Below, piece after piece: positions 27,601 to 35,464 of a stretch of DNA of 64,000 nt. The position numbers were made by a program, and so were the translations under genes. Below the pieces are notes generated by a model. It ran no database searches. It worked only from the letters and a program-made list of their open reading frames with translations, and was not told the origin of the DNA. How positions within the stretch are numbered: position 1 is the first letter of the stretch; every line of letters starts with the position of its first letter. The stretch is from assembly GCA_958295895.1 (NCBI GenBank), contig CATQHI010000003.1, forward strand, positions 732,787 through 796,786, given 5' to 3'. The stretch comes from Saprospiraceae bacterium. GTDB lineage: Bacteria > Bacteroidota > Bacteroidia > Chitinophagales > Saprospiraceae.

Positions 27601-28017
27601 ATCCTGTAGTCCATCGGCATTCACATCCACCACGGCCACCCCCGTACTCCAGCTATCCGGGCAGGCCACCCCGGCCCGTGCGGTGATGTCCTCGAACCGA
27701 AAACCACCCAGGTTTCGGTACAGCCCATTCTCCACCAGGTTACCGGTCAGGTACACGTCGACCAGTCCGTCGTTGTCGAAATCACCGATACCTACCCCGC
27801 CCCCGTTGTAAAAATTGCGGTAGGTGTAAGGGTTGAGTGCTTCGGTATACACCAGGTCGTTACGAAAGTCGATTACCGGCATCAAACTGAAGCGCTTGCT
27901 GGCATCTACCGGCTCGTCCTCCCGGGCGGGGCCGCAGGTGCTGAGGGGAAGGAATAGAAGCAACACTGCCCACGGCAACCAGGACTGGCAGGGACCGGGG
28001 GGCGGGGGCGAGGGCAT
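24628..28017 (-). CDS. Large FG-GAP/VCBS (CRTAC1-like) lipoprotein, 1129 residues; first gene of the operon
   Basis: The signal sequence ends in PLSTCGPARED, a lipobox-like site with Thr at -1. The two-half propeller architecture matches the 1111-residue paralogue, with loops DFDNDGLVDVYL, DVNADGLQDIYV, DYDRDGDLDCYL, DVDQDGWPDLFV and DLDNDGLPELFV early, then DLDGDGRSDLYL, DADGDGDQDLYV, DVDGDGDEDLFI and DFDGDGRDDLAA late. An ASPIC/UnbV-like link lies near residues 550-600 (MRGFESTVDKRIHV). The shared early motif ALNPYTYRNFYNGGGVGIGD is nearly identical in both giants. A predicted promoter lies 22-54 bases upstream. The function is not known. The motif density argues for calcium-dependent binding. 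Confidence 0.87.
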   Translation of the reverse strand: MPSPPPPGPCQSWLPWAVLLLFLPLSTCGPAREDEPVDASKRFSLMPVIDFRNDLVYTEALNPYTYRNFYNGGGVGIGDFDNDGLVDVYLTGNLVENGLYRNLGGFRFEDITARAGVACPDSWSTGVAVVDVNADGLQDIYVCKAGPPAGEQIAGMTGVRHNELFINQGDLTFREASAEYGLDVVGLSVHAAFFDYDRDGDLDCYLLNNSTRATTGYDLRAGLREVPDPEGGNKLFKNLLTETGTTRFEDVTEVAGIYSSSIGFGLGVTVGDVDQDGWPDLFVSNDFFERDYLYYNQRDGTFREALTEHLPEISKGSMGADLADLDNDGLPELFVTEMLPADERRYKTKAAFEGWNRYQLYRDQGYHQQFSRNVLQWNRGGGNFSEVGRLAGVAATDWSWGALLFDMDNDGLRDIFVANGTGKDLLDQDYINFNGSPEAVRRMLFEEGKGITDIIDQIPSEALVNGVFRNEGGMRFTDVSAEWGLDQASFSNGSAYADLDNDGDLDLVVNNVNDRAGVYRNNSAAPSRMVRLRGAQAGNPDAIGAILTARDPSGQVATTTELHPMRGFESTVDKRIHVPAVAATADIGWPDGTRETYPLVDTVAVMTLRQGGGVRAAALTQVSSAATEAETQVPRTITLTELRTAAGPITHREDPATDFDRDPLLFLGINNEGPALATADLDGDGRSDLYLGGAAGYPGQLLLAQTDGTYRPIAEDLLTADAASENVAATFFDADGDGDQDLYVANGSNEFGPASSALLDVLYLNQGANRWTKSEQLLPNSRRFVASSCVRAHDVDGDGDEDLFIGGRFQPGTYGVPADSYLLLNDGRGQFTPAKLPVLRELGMVTDAVWLNVDDDPEQELAVAAEWAPLRYLHFAADGTYLSTDTVAGTRGLWTALAAADFDGDGRDDLAAGNHGLNSRLHASPDRPLELYVNDFDGNGKAEQLITQYAADGRSYPLVLRDDLVKQLPSLRKTVPGYIDYQGKALAELFPPEVLSRSVIHRVEELRSLVVLNRAGGPTLDYLPDEAQLAPVYALAATDLNQDGRPDLIAAGNQSVGRPELGIYAASFGSLLIHRGDGVFTPVKPSRSGMYLTGDTRKILPVASGTPPVTTCLVARSGGTLLNLEVELQ
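27923..27941 (+). repeat. GC-rich 19-mer copy (18/19), in the signal-peptide codons of a second FG-GAP gene
   Basis: Reads CGGGCGGGGCCGCAGGTGC, one change at the first base. On the coding strand it encodes TCGPAR at the lipid-attachment site, the same peptide context as the copy at 20641. Confidence 0.75.
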
Positions 28018-28038
28018 GGGGGGTGGCTGGGTGATGGG

Positions 28039-28071
28039 CTAAGGTAGGAGGATCCGCCAACCTTCCCAAAA
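28039..28071 (-). promoter_or_regulatory. Predicted promoter of the FG-GAP lipoprotein operon
   Basis: On the complement, TTTTG (28071-28067), a 20-base spacer, and TACCTTAG (28046-28039), one mismatch from TAnnTTTG. It lies 22 bases upstream of the first FG-GAP gene. Confidence 0.45.
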
Positions 28072-28116
28072 TTTGCGCGCCAGAACGATTCTGTAGCATA
28101 ATTCGCCATAATTGGG

Positions 28117-28124
28117 TACTTTGG
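28117..28124 (+). promoter_or_regulatory. Possible -7 element of the metalloprotease gene
   Basis: TACTTTGG, one mismatch from TAnnTTTG, lies 55 bases before the start at 28180. No clear -33 element. Confidence 0.3.
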
Positions 28125-28179
28125 ACCCGTTCGAGCAACGAACCACGAACAGCCTACTAACCACCCAACCCAATCCCTT

Positions 28180-29241
28180 ATGCTGATTAAACCATTACCT
28201 GATTTCAGCGCACGTCTGCTGCGCACCCTTCCTCGGGCCGCCGCTGCCCTCCTCCTCTTTCCCCTGCTCTTCACCGCCTGTCTGGAAGACCCGGCCGAGG
28301 TCACCGCTCCGCAGGCAGAAGAATTTGTTCAGCCCTCCGTAATCCAGCTCGCGCCCACGCCCGCAAAGTGGGTCGATATCAAGGGCACGGCGGAGGCAGA
28401 CGTCGATCTGACGAAGGCTAAAAGAGCCACGCGCGCCGCGGGCAACGACCGGGGTCGGTATAACATTGACCTGAAGTTCCTCGTTCCGGTTACCGCCGAG
28501 CAGGAAGCGGTATTCGAGACTGCCGCTGGCCGCTGGGAGCGCATCATCATCAAGGATGTGCCCTCCTTTACCGGTACCGTCCCTTCCGCATTCACCGGAT
28601 TCCCTCCCGCAGTGGACGGCACGCTGGACGATATCGTGATCGAAATAGTCCTGGCGCCCATCGACGGACCCGGCGGAATCCTGGGTCAGGCCGGCCCCCG
28701 TTTTGTGCGGACCAGCGACTTTCTTACCCTCTCCGGGGTCATGTTTTTCGACGTAGACGACCTGGCGTTCCTGGATGAACTGGACCTGTTCGACGAAGTC
28801 ATCGTACACGAAATGGGTCACGTACTCGGCGTAGGCACCCTGTGGGATGCTGGCAACCGGGACCTGCGCAAAGATGAGGACACCAATCCCTACTTCGCCG
28901 GCAAGAAAGCCAATGTATTTTGGAATGCGGAGGGGGGCACCAACGAGCTACCCGTAGAAAACATAGGTGGCCCCGGTACCGCGCTGAGCCACTGGCGGGA
29001 GTCGGTACTGCGTAACGAGCTGATGACCGGATTCCTGAACCTCGGCGACAACCCCCTGAGCCGCATCACCGCCGGCTCCATGCGTGACCTCGGCTACGGC
29101 GCGGCCAGTGTCGGGGAACGGTACGACCTGCCCAAGGGCGCTCCCGGAGTGGACCCCAAAACAGGAGATCGTGGTCCAGGACTGGACATCGCCGCTAGGG
29201 AGATCACCCTCGGCCCCATCGGTTCGGTAACCACTGAGTAA
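28180..29241 (+). CDS. Leishmanolysin-like zinc metallopeptidase (M8-type) lipoprotein
   Basis: 353 residues. The signal sequence ends in LFPLLFTAC (C34), so it is probably lipid-anchored. The metzincin-like site is VHEMGHVLGVGTLW (H210, E211, H214), followed by a third ligand H271 in LSHWRES and a Met-turn NELMTGFL. This HExxH, then SHW, then ELMTG layout is typical of bacterial leishmanolysin-related peptidases. It likely degrades proteins at the cell surface or in the periplasm. It is a monocistronic plus-strand gene followed by a strong terminator, divergent from the FG-GAP operon. The gap between the two genes is 162 bases and holds both predicted promoters. Confidence 0.88.
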   Translation: MLIKPLPDFSARLLRTLPRAAAALLLFPLLFTACLEDPAEVTAPQAEEFVQPSVIQLAPTPAKWVDIKGTAEADVDLTKAKRATRAAGNDRGRYNIDLKFLVPVTAEQEAVFETAAGRWERIIIKDVPSFTGTVPSAFTGFPPAVDGTLDDIVIEIVLAPIDGPGGILGQAGPRFVRTSDFLTLSGVMFFDVDDLAFLDELDLFDEVIVHEMGHVLGVGTLWDAGNRDLRKDEDTNPYFAGKKANVFWNAEGGTNELPVENIGGPGTALSHWRESVLRNELMTGFLNLGDNPLSRITAGSMRDLGYGAASVGERYDLPKGAPGVDPKTGDRGPGLDIAAREITLGPIGSVTTE

Positions 29242-29283
29242 ATGGGCTAGCGGCACGCCGCGGCTATCACCGACTTAACTAGT

Positions 29284-29320
29284 AAAGCCCCCGTACGGAC
29301 AAACACCGTACGGGGGCTTT
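29284..29320. terminator. Bidirectional intrinsic terminator
   Basis: A perfect 15-bp stem (AAAGCCCCCGTACGG and its complement) around a 7-base loop, with T-rich ends on both strands. It separates the convergent metallopeptidase and exonuclease genes. Confidence 0.9.
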
Positions 29321-29866
29321 TCAGTACCGCCACACATCCAGCAACTTACGAAACACCTTGACGGTATTCTCCGCATCGTCGAGCGCCCGGTGCTGCTCGC
29401 CCGTCCACTCGAAGCCCTCGTGGCGCACGGCCGAGGCCAGGCCCCGTTTTTTGGGTAGCTTACGCAGCTCGCGGTACTGCTGCTTTAGATTTATGGAGTG
29501 ATCGAGCCAGTAATCATCAAGGCGGTGCAGGGTGCAATCTTTCCTTAGCTGCTGCTCGTCAAATTTGCCCCAGGCGGCCAGGGTATAGGGCTCACCCCGA
29601 TCCACCCCGATCCATTCCTCGAAGTCGCGGATCACGCGGGGAAAATCCTTTGCGCGGTTGATGTCGGCCTGGTCGATGTTAGTCAGCCGGCGACAAAAGT
29701 GACTCAGCTGCGGATGTAGCACGGGCTTGATGAGGCGGGAGAAGGACGGACCGACCCGCCCGTAGGCATCTACCTGGTAGGCACCGATCTCGATGGTTTC
29801 CTGGACCGTGGCCGGGGGGCGACCCTCCCAGCAGGTGGCCTCGATGTCGTAGACGATAAACTTCAC
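29321..29866 (-). CDS. DEDDh 3'-5' exonuclease (KapD/ERI-1-like)
   Basis: A 181-residue exonuclease. ExoI motif FIVYDIEATCW gives the first D and E (D8, E10). ExoII lies around residues 95-115 (YTLAAWGKFDEQQL) and ExoIII is HRALDDAENTVKVF with the catalytic H and D. QETIEIGAYQVD is typical of the KapD/ERI-1 group. Expected substrate is RNA or DNA 3' ends; biological role unknown. It stands alone between two intergenic gaps. Its stop touches the terminator hairpin. Confidence 0.88.
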   Translation of the reverse strand: MKFIVYDIEATCWEGRPPATVQETIEIGAYQVDAYGRVGPSFSRLIKPVLHPQLSHFCRRLTNIDQADINRAKDFPRVIRDFEEWIGVDRGEPYTLAAWGKFDEQQLRKDCTLHRLDDYWLDHSINLKQQYRELRKLPKKRGLASAVRHEGFEWTGEQHRALDDAENTVKVFRKLLDVWRY

Positions 29867-29930
29867 GTGAGCAAGAACGGGCGGCGGGGCATTACGTTGT
29901 ATACGCCCGGCCCCGCCACCGGTCCACTGC

Positions 29931-30275
29931 CTAGAGGCGGGGCATGCGGCTCTTGATGTCGGCGTGGTAGGCCTTACCCATCTTGAGCTGGTGGTCGTTG
30001 AGCTCGATGACGCCCTCGGCGAAGCTGATCCGGTTGACCTGGCTGAAGTTGACCAGCAGACCGCGGCTGGCGCGCACGAAGTCGGTGGCCTCCAGTTCCT
30101 CGGCGATCGTGGAAAGACTGCGTTTCACGGCGTAGCGCTTGTCGTTCGTCTGGATGTAGGCGTAGTTGCCGTCGGCCTGGATGTAGTGGATCTCGGTGAG
30201 CGGGATCTTAGTGTAGGTGGTGCCTTCTCGTAGGAAAAGGTGATCCATTTTATACTGCGAATTAAAGGAGTTCAT
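29931..30275 (-). CDS. Stand-alone LytTR DNA-binding domain regulator
   Basis: About 114 residues from the ATG at 30275, or 105 from the ATG at 30248. The chain is a single LytTR domain with no receiver or membrane part: IHYIQADGNYAYIQTND, KRSLSTIAEEL, FVRASRGLLVNFSQV and the late LKMGKAYH. The family binds DNA through beta strands. An open frame extends to 30317, but the first 14 residues look unrelated. It is divergent from the PhzF gene with about 235 bases between. Its target is unknown and could be itself or the neighbour. Confidence 0.85.
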   Translation of the reverse strand: MNSFNSQYKMDHLFLREGTTYTKIPLTEIHYIQADGNYAYIQTNDKRYAVKRSLSTIAEELEATDFVRASRGLLVNFSQVNRISFAEGVIELNDHQLKMGKAYHADIKSRMPRL

Positions 30276-30510
30276 AACAGTGGGGAAGCTTGAGTTTAAA
30301 ACTTGCCTAGACCACAAGGTCTACGCAATTGGGACGAAAGCCCTGGCGGTTAGTCACGCCGAATGTCCTTTAAGTGTACGACAAATATGACTTGCTGGAT
30401 TTATCCCCCCAAAAAGTCTTTTGGTCCAACACCAAATTTGCGGTATTTGCTACACTTGCCCGGGCCCTTACTACCTTCACCGCCCCGACTTGCTTCATCC
30501 CCCCACGCTT

Positions 30511-31323
30511 ATGCACAATCTTCCCCTCTATCAGGTCGACGCCTTTACCGACCAGCTGTTTGGCGGCAATCCCGCTGCCGTAGTTCCCGTGCCCGACTTT
30601 CCCGCCGATCACCTAATGCAGTCCATCGCCGCCGAAAATAACCTCTCCGAAACCGCCTTCGTCGTCATCCGGGGTAAGGGCAAGTTCGACATCCGCTGGT
30701 TCACCCCCACCCAGGAGGTGAGGCTCTGCGGCCACGCTACCCTGGCCGCCGCCCACGTGCTGTTCAAATCGGGGGGTAAGGACCTGGATAAGCTCCGCTT
30801 TCGTACCACGTCGGCCGGTACCATCACGGTCGTGCCCGGCGAAGCGGCCGGTGCCTACCGTCTTACCTTCCCGGCTGACGTGCCCGAAAAAGTAAAATCC
30901 TCCAAAAAAGTGCGCGGTGCACTAGCCGGTCTTAAGCCGCGGGAAGTGTACCGGGGCACCGACGACCTGGTCGCCGTGCTTCAGGACGAGGAGCAGGTCC
31001 GTAGCCTAGCGCCCAACTTCCACATCGTAGCCCAGCTCAAACGCCGCGGACTCATCGTCACCGCCCCCGGCCGGGAGGTAGACTTCGTGAGCCGCTGCTT
31101 CTACCCTGCCTACGGCATCGACGAGGACCCCGTAACGGGGTCGGCCCATACCGTGCTGACGCCCCTGTGGGCCGAGAAACTCAGGAAAAAATCACTCACT
31201 GCCCGCCAACTCTCCACCCGTGGGGGTACGCTGCGGTGCGAGTTGCGCGGCAAGAAGGTCCGGCTTACCGGTCGGGCCGTCACTTACCTCTCCGGACAGA
31301 TTCTACTGGACCGTCTCGACTAA
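30511..31323 (+). CDS. PhzF-family isomerase-like protein
   Basis: A 270-residue protein of the PhzF/YddE fold. The start is set at 30511 because the family begins LYQVDAFTDQLFGGNPAAVV; the frame extends 90 bases upstream without homology. Catalytic Glu is in NNLSETAFV, and RWFTPTQEVRLCGHATLAAA and the late DEDPVTGSAHTVLTPLW are family hallmarks. Members isomerise small metabolites, and nothing here suggests phenazine synthesis, as no other phz genes are present. It is convergent with an Lrp/AsnC regulator, overlapping by 4 bases. Confidence 0.92.
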   Translation: MHNLPLYQVDAFTDQLFGGNPAAVVPVPDFPADHLMQSIAAENNLSETAFVVIRGKGKFDIRWFTPTQEVRLCGHATLAAAHVLFKSGGKDLDKLRFRTTSAGTITVVPGEAAGAYRLTFPADVPEKVKSSKKVRGALAGLKPREVYRGTDDLVAVLQDEEQVRSLAPNFHIVAQLKRRGLIVTAPGREVDFVSRCFYPAYGIDEDPVTGSAHTVLTPLWAEKLRKKSLTARQLSTRGGTLRCELRGKKVRLTGRAVTYLSGQILLDRLD

Positions 31324-31821
31324 GCGTCTCCGGCACGCAGCTCATTGAGTAGATCGGTGGGCAGTACCTGCACCGGCCGGTCGATGGTTTCCTCCAGCGA
31401 GATAAAGGTTTCCGTGCGCTGTATCCCCTCGAAGGCCTGGATGCGCTGTAGTACGTCACGCAGGTGATCGGTATCCCGGCACACGACCCGGGCGAAGATG
31501 CTATACACCCCCGTAGTGTAGTGAGCCGATACGATCTCCTGGATCCCCTTCAGGTACTCCGCCGCCTGGTTATAGAGCCCGCTTCCCTTTAGGTAGATGC
31601 CCAGGAATGCCGATACGTCGTACCCCAACCGGGTGTGGTCGATCCGTAGCGTCTGCCCCCTTGACGATCCCGGCGGCGATGAGCTTATTCATGCGTACGT
31701 GGATCGTGCCCCCCGACACGAAGAGCTTCTGCCCCAGCTCCGTGTAGGGCCGCTTGGCATTTTCCATCAGCAGAGCCAGAATTTTGCGGTCTAGGTCATC
31801 GAGCTCGTAGTCGGCGGGCAT
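31320..31821 (-). CDS. Lrp/AsnC-family transcriptional regulator (frame broken once)
   Basis: N-terminal helix-turn-helix: ELDDLDRKILALLMENAKRP, YTELGQKLFVSGGTIHVRMN, KLIAAGIVKG. The ligand-binding RAM domain continues in another frame: LGYDVSAFLGIYLKGSGLYN then TGVYSIFARVVCRDTDHLRD. The two parts join cleanly if one base is dropped from the C run at 31656-31660 (five C's on the plus strand). The whole protein is then about 155 residues, the normal Lrp size. A sequencing error is more likely than decay. The start is placed at ATG 31821. It probably senses an amino acid; target unknown. Confidence 0.85.
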
Positions 31822-31860
31822 AATCGCGGGTTCGTTTAGCAACAACGGTCGAAGCAAAGC

Positions 31861-32424
31861 TCAGGTTGCCGCCCGCACTCGAATGGGCAGCCCCCCTGTA
31901 CGCCCCCGCTCTGCTATGATCAACCGGTTGCCCTCCTGCAGCCACTGCCGCAGTCCATTTGCCGTAGCCGTCTCGTAGTGCTCACCCCCCTCCGGCGTCT
32001 CTAGCCAGAGCACGCAGTATACGTGACTAGGCACGGCCAGGCGCCGTGCCGCCTCCGCCCAGAACCAGTAGTGGGAGCCGGGGCGGGGCCGCCGGTGCAG
32101 GCTATAGTAGCGCAGCAACATACGCACATACCACCGCCGTTGCATGGCCCGGAGCACGATAGCGACCAGCCGCCGGGTATCCGCAAATTTCCTGCCTACG
32201 TGATCCGCCAGCGCCTGCGGATCGCGCCGTACCGCCAGTTGCCGCTTCCCACGGCGGTAAAAATTCTTCACCTCCACGAGGTAAATTTCATCGGCTCCCA
32301 CCAGGCACAGAAAGTCTACTCCCTTCAGCCCGTGGCCGCTCACGCTGCGGTAGGCGGCCGTTGCGTCGAACTTGCGGACGATCCAGTCGGGGGGGAAGGT
32401 GAAGGTTAAGTCGGATTCTTGCAT
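31861..32424 (-). CDS. Hypothetical protein with a PD-(D/E)XK nuclease-like core
   Basis: About 187 residues from the ATG at 32424. The segment GLKGVDFLCLVGADEIYLVEVKNFY has the D...ExK spacing of PD-(D/E)XK nucleases, with D in GVD and E-V-K. The rest is basic, with many Arg residues (MQRRWYVRMLLRYYSLHRRP). I recognise no named family. Possible roles include DNA repair or defence (inference). It is the last gene before an Lrp regulator and follows an array of three mini-hairpins. It contains the second N=C copy of the GC-rich 19-mer. Confidence 0.6.
   Translation of the reverse strand: MQESDLTFTFPPDWIVRKFDATAAYRSVSGHGLKGVDFLCLVGADEIYLVEVKNFYRRGKRQLAVRRDPQALADHVGRKFADTRRLVAIVLRAMQRRWYVRMLLRYYSLHRRPRPGSHYWFWAEAARRLAVPSHVYCVLWLETPEGGEHYETATANGLRQWLQEGNRLIIAERGRTGGLPIRVRAAT
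32080..32098 (+). repeat. GC-rich 19-mer copy (N=C), inside the PD-(D/E)XK-like gene
   Basis: Exact GGGGCGGGGCCGCCGGTGC. Here it is read as HRRPRPG, a different frame from the rnz copy. Confidence 0.8.
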
Positions 32425-32431
32425 GTACGAA

Positions 32432-32495
32432 GCGGCTTGCAGCCGCGATGTTCCGCGCAACCTATGGTTGCGACGGCGCGACTGCAAATCGCGCC
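32432..32495. repeat. Array of three short palindromes (REP-like)
   Basis: Three perfect hairpins in 64 bases: 32432-32446 (GCGGCT-TGC-AGCCGC), 32456-32472 (CGCAACC-TAT-GGTTGCG) and 32475-32495 (7-bp arms, loop CTGCAAA). They fill the gap after leuS. A similar two-hairpin array is at 51444-51484. They resemble REP-type intergenic palindromes. No RAYT transposase is in the window. Confidence 0.6.
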
Positions 32496-35405
32496 TTACC
32501 CCACTACGAAGTTAACCATCCGTCCCGGCACCACGATCACCCGACGTACCGCCTTGCCCTCCAGATAGCCCTGCACCTGCGTATCCGCCCTGGCCCCCGC
32601 CTCTACGTCTGCCTTGGAAGCATCGGCAGGAAAGTCCAGGGTGAGCCGGGTCTTGCCATTAAAGGCAATGGGGTAGGTGAAGCTATCCTCCACTAGGTTA
32701 CTGCTCCTCGACCTCGGGCCAGGCGGCGTGGTGTACGCTGCCTTCCCCACCCAGGGCCTGGTGGAGCTCCTCGGCCAGGTGGGGAGCGAAGGGGGCAACA
32801 AGACGCACGGTCGGCTCCAGCACCGTGCGCTTGTTACACCCCAGCTTATTCAGTTCATTGGTGGCTACCATAAAGGCACTTACGCAGGTATTGAAACTGA
32901 GCTTATCGATATCCTCGGTGACTTTTTTGATCAACGTATGGAGGATCTTCATCTCCTCCCGCGTGCCGGCTTCCTCACTCACGTTTAGCCGGTCGTTCTC
33001 GCCGATGAAAAGGCCCCAGAAGCGGCGCAGGAAACGGTACACCCCATCAATGCCCGATACACTCCACGGTTTGGCCTGGTCGATGGGGCCCAGGAACATC
33101 TCGTACATCCTAAAGCAATCGGCCCCGTAGCGAGCGGTGATGTCGTCCGGATTGACGGCGTTGTACTTGCGCTTCGACATCTTACCCTGCTCTACGCCTG
33201 AGCTCCAGGTAGGGACGACCCTCTCGGTCGGGCTTCCAGGCAAATGCCCCGGCCTGCTGTAAGATAGTCCGGAAATAGGCCGCGTCCTGATGGTCCATCT
33301 GCTGGGCTTCCTCCACGGCATCTTTGTAGAGCCGGAAGCTGCTCTCGTTGTTAACTGAGGTCTCGGTGACAAAACGCAGGGGCGTGAGCCGGGTGCCCGT
33401 GCTCTCGTCCAGCACCAGGTAGCCCTTTCCTACCCCGCTTACCTCCAACGGCGTGCCTTCCGCTACGTCGCTACTCACCCAGATGGGGTGGCGCTGCCCG
33501 TCGTCGGCCAGCAAAATACCCAGGTGGATGTAGCTGATGGGCCCACCGATCATACCCTGGTTGAGCAGCTTGCGGTAGGGCTCCACGGTGGGGACCTTAC
33601 CCAGATCGTAGAGGAACTTGTGGATGAGTCGGCTGTAGAGGATGTGGCTTACCGCATGCTCCGCTCCGCCTACGTAGAGGTCCACGTCCTGCCAGTAATC
33701 CACCGCCTCCGGACTTACGAACTCTCCGGCGTTGTGGGGGTCCATGTACCGCAGGTAGTACCAGTTGGAGCCGGCCGTGGCGGGCATGGTATCGGTCTCC
33801 CGCCGGCCCCCGCGGCGTGGTCAGCCAGTCGGTGGCCCGCTCCAGCGGGGAGGCGCCGCTGACGGCGCGGAAGTCGTCCATCTCCGGCAGGGTCACCGGT
33901 AGTTCCTCGGTCGGCACCAGCCGTGGCACGTCCTGCGCATCGTACACGATGGGCCAGGGCTCGCCCCAGTACCGCTGCCTACTGAAGACCAGGTCGCGGA
34001 TGCGGTAGTTGACCTGTCGCTGCCCCCGGTCGAGCTCCTCAATGCGCTGGATCGCCGCATCGATGGCCTCCGGTACCTCCATGCCGTTTAGGAAGTCGGA
34101 ATTGATCAGCTTGCCCACCTTATCCTTTAGCGTAGCACCGGGGTACTCGCGCTTGTCCACTACGTCGATGATGTCGATCCCGAACTTCTCGGCGAAGCGC
34201 CGGTCGCGCTCATCGTCACTCGGTACGGCCATGATGGCCCCGGTACCGTAGTCCTTCAGCACGTATTCGGCGATGTAGATCGGCAGCCGCGCTCCGCTGA
34301 GCGGATTGATGGCATAAGCGCCGGTAAAGGCCCCCGTCACCTTGTTTTCGCTCATCCGGTCGAGCTCGCTCCGCCGGCCTACGTAGGCTAGGTAGTCGTC
34401 GATTTCCTGCTGTTGCTCGGCGGTGGTGAGCTCTGCCACGAGGTCCAGTTCCGGGGCCACGACCATGAAGGTGGTGCCGTAGATCGTATCCGGACGGGTA
34501 GTAAACACATCCAGTTGCCCGTCGTGCCCCTCGATGTCGAAGTGCACCAGCGCACCGGTCGATTTACCGATCCAGTTGATCTGCTGCGCCTTGAGCCCCT
34601 CACTATAATCTACCGTCTCCAGTCCCGCCAGCAGCCGCTCGGCGTAGGCCGTGATGCGCAGACTCCACTGCAGCATCGGCCGCTGCTCTACGGGGTGGTT
34701 GCCGCGCTCGCTGCGCCCATCCTTGACCTCGTCGTTGGCCAGCACGGTACCCAGGGCCTCGCACCAGTTCACGTAGCTCACGCTGCGGAAGGCCAGGCGG
34801 TAGTTCATGAGCACGTCGCTGCGCTGCTTTTCGGTCATGGACCGGAATTCATCGGCACTCAATTCCAATGCTTTGGACTGCGCCGCTTCTACACCGACCG
34901 TCCCCTTTGCTTCCAGGATCTCCACTAGCTCGGTCACCGGCCGGGCCCGCTCCTCCCGCTTATCGTACCAGTGGGCGAACACCTGACCGATGATCCACTG
35001 CGTCCACTTGAAGTAGTCCGGGTCGGAGGTATTCACGCTGCGGTCCCAGTCGAAGCTCAGTCCCAGGATCTCCATCTGCTCGCGGTACCGTTCGGTATTC
35101 ACCGCCGTACTCTCGGAGGGGTGCACGCCGGTGTCGATGGCGTACTGCTCGGCCGGCAGCCCGAAGGCATCGAAGCCCATGGGGTGCAGCACGTTGTAGC
35201 CCGCCTGCCGCTTCTGCCGCGCCACGATATCGGAGCCGATGTAGCCCAGCGGGTGGCCCACGTGCAGTCCCGATCCCGAGGGGTAGGGAAACATGTCCAG
35301 TACGTAGTACTTGGGCTTATCGGTAGCCGTGTCCGTGCGGTAGGTCTTGTGTTCCTTCCAGTAGGCTTGCCACTTCCGGTCCAGGGCCTGTACGTCAAAT
35401 TTCAT
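32496..35405 (-). CDS. leuS: Leucine--tRNA ligase (reading frame broken three times)
   Basis: Class I synthetase charging tRNA-Leu. The first 1.6 kb is intact: [15 protein letters not shown] (HIGH motif as HVGH), the editing domain with [15 protein letters not shown] and [15 protein letters not shown], and [12 protein letters not shown]. The frame then shifts near 33790-33800, again near 33190-33230 just before [14 protein letters not shown], and a third time near 32698-32712. The last piece ends in [16 protein letters not shown]. Joined, the pieces give about 965 residues, the usual length for Bacteroidota. All domains are present in order. Since this enzyme is essential and single-copy, the breaks are most likely sequence errors. 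A -7 box lies 26-34 bases upstream. Confidence 0.93.
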
Positions 35406-35431
35406 CGGGGCGTATATACTTCGTGAGTGCC

Positions 35432-35439
35432 CAAAGGTA
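35432..35439 (-). promoter_or_regulatory. Predicted -7 element of leuS
   Basis: The complement reads TACCTTTG, an exact TAnnTTTG match, 26 bases before the leuS start. The GC-rich 19-mer occupies the place where a -33 box would be. Confidence 0.5.
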
Positions 35440-35445
35440 CAGCAA

Positions 35446-35464
35446 GGGGCGGGGCCGCAGGTGC
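35446..35464 (+). repeat. GC-rich 19-mer copy (N=A), intergenic
   Basis: Exact GGGGCGGGGCCGCAGGTGC between leuS and the protease gene. Its last base is the last base of the protease stop codon. Confidence 0.85.

Noticed and set aside
18219..28017. CRISPR or tandem DNA repeats in the FG-GAP genes
   Set aside because: The recurring D-x-D-x-D-G units are degenerate at DNA level and spaced by protein blades, not uniform repeats with spacers.
32496..35405. Separate small synthetase-like genes
   Set aside because: The pieces are consecutive parts of one LeuRS in three frames with no missing domain, so they are one interrupted gene.
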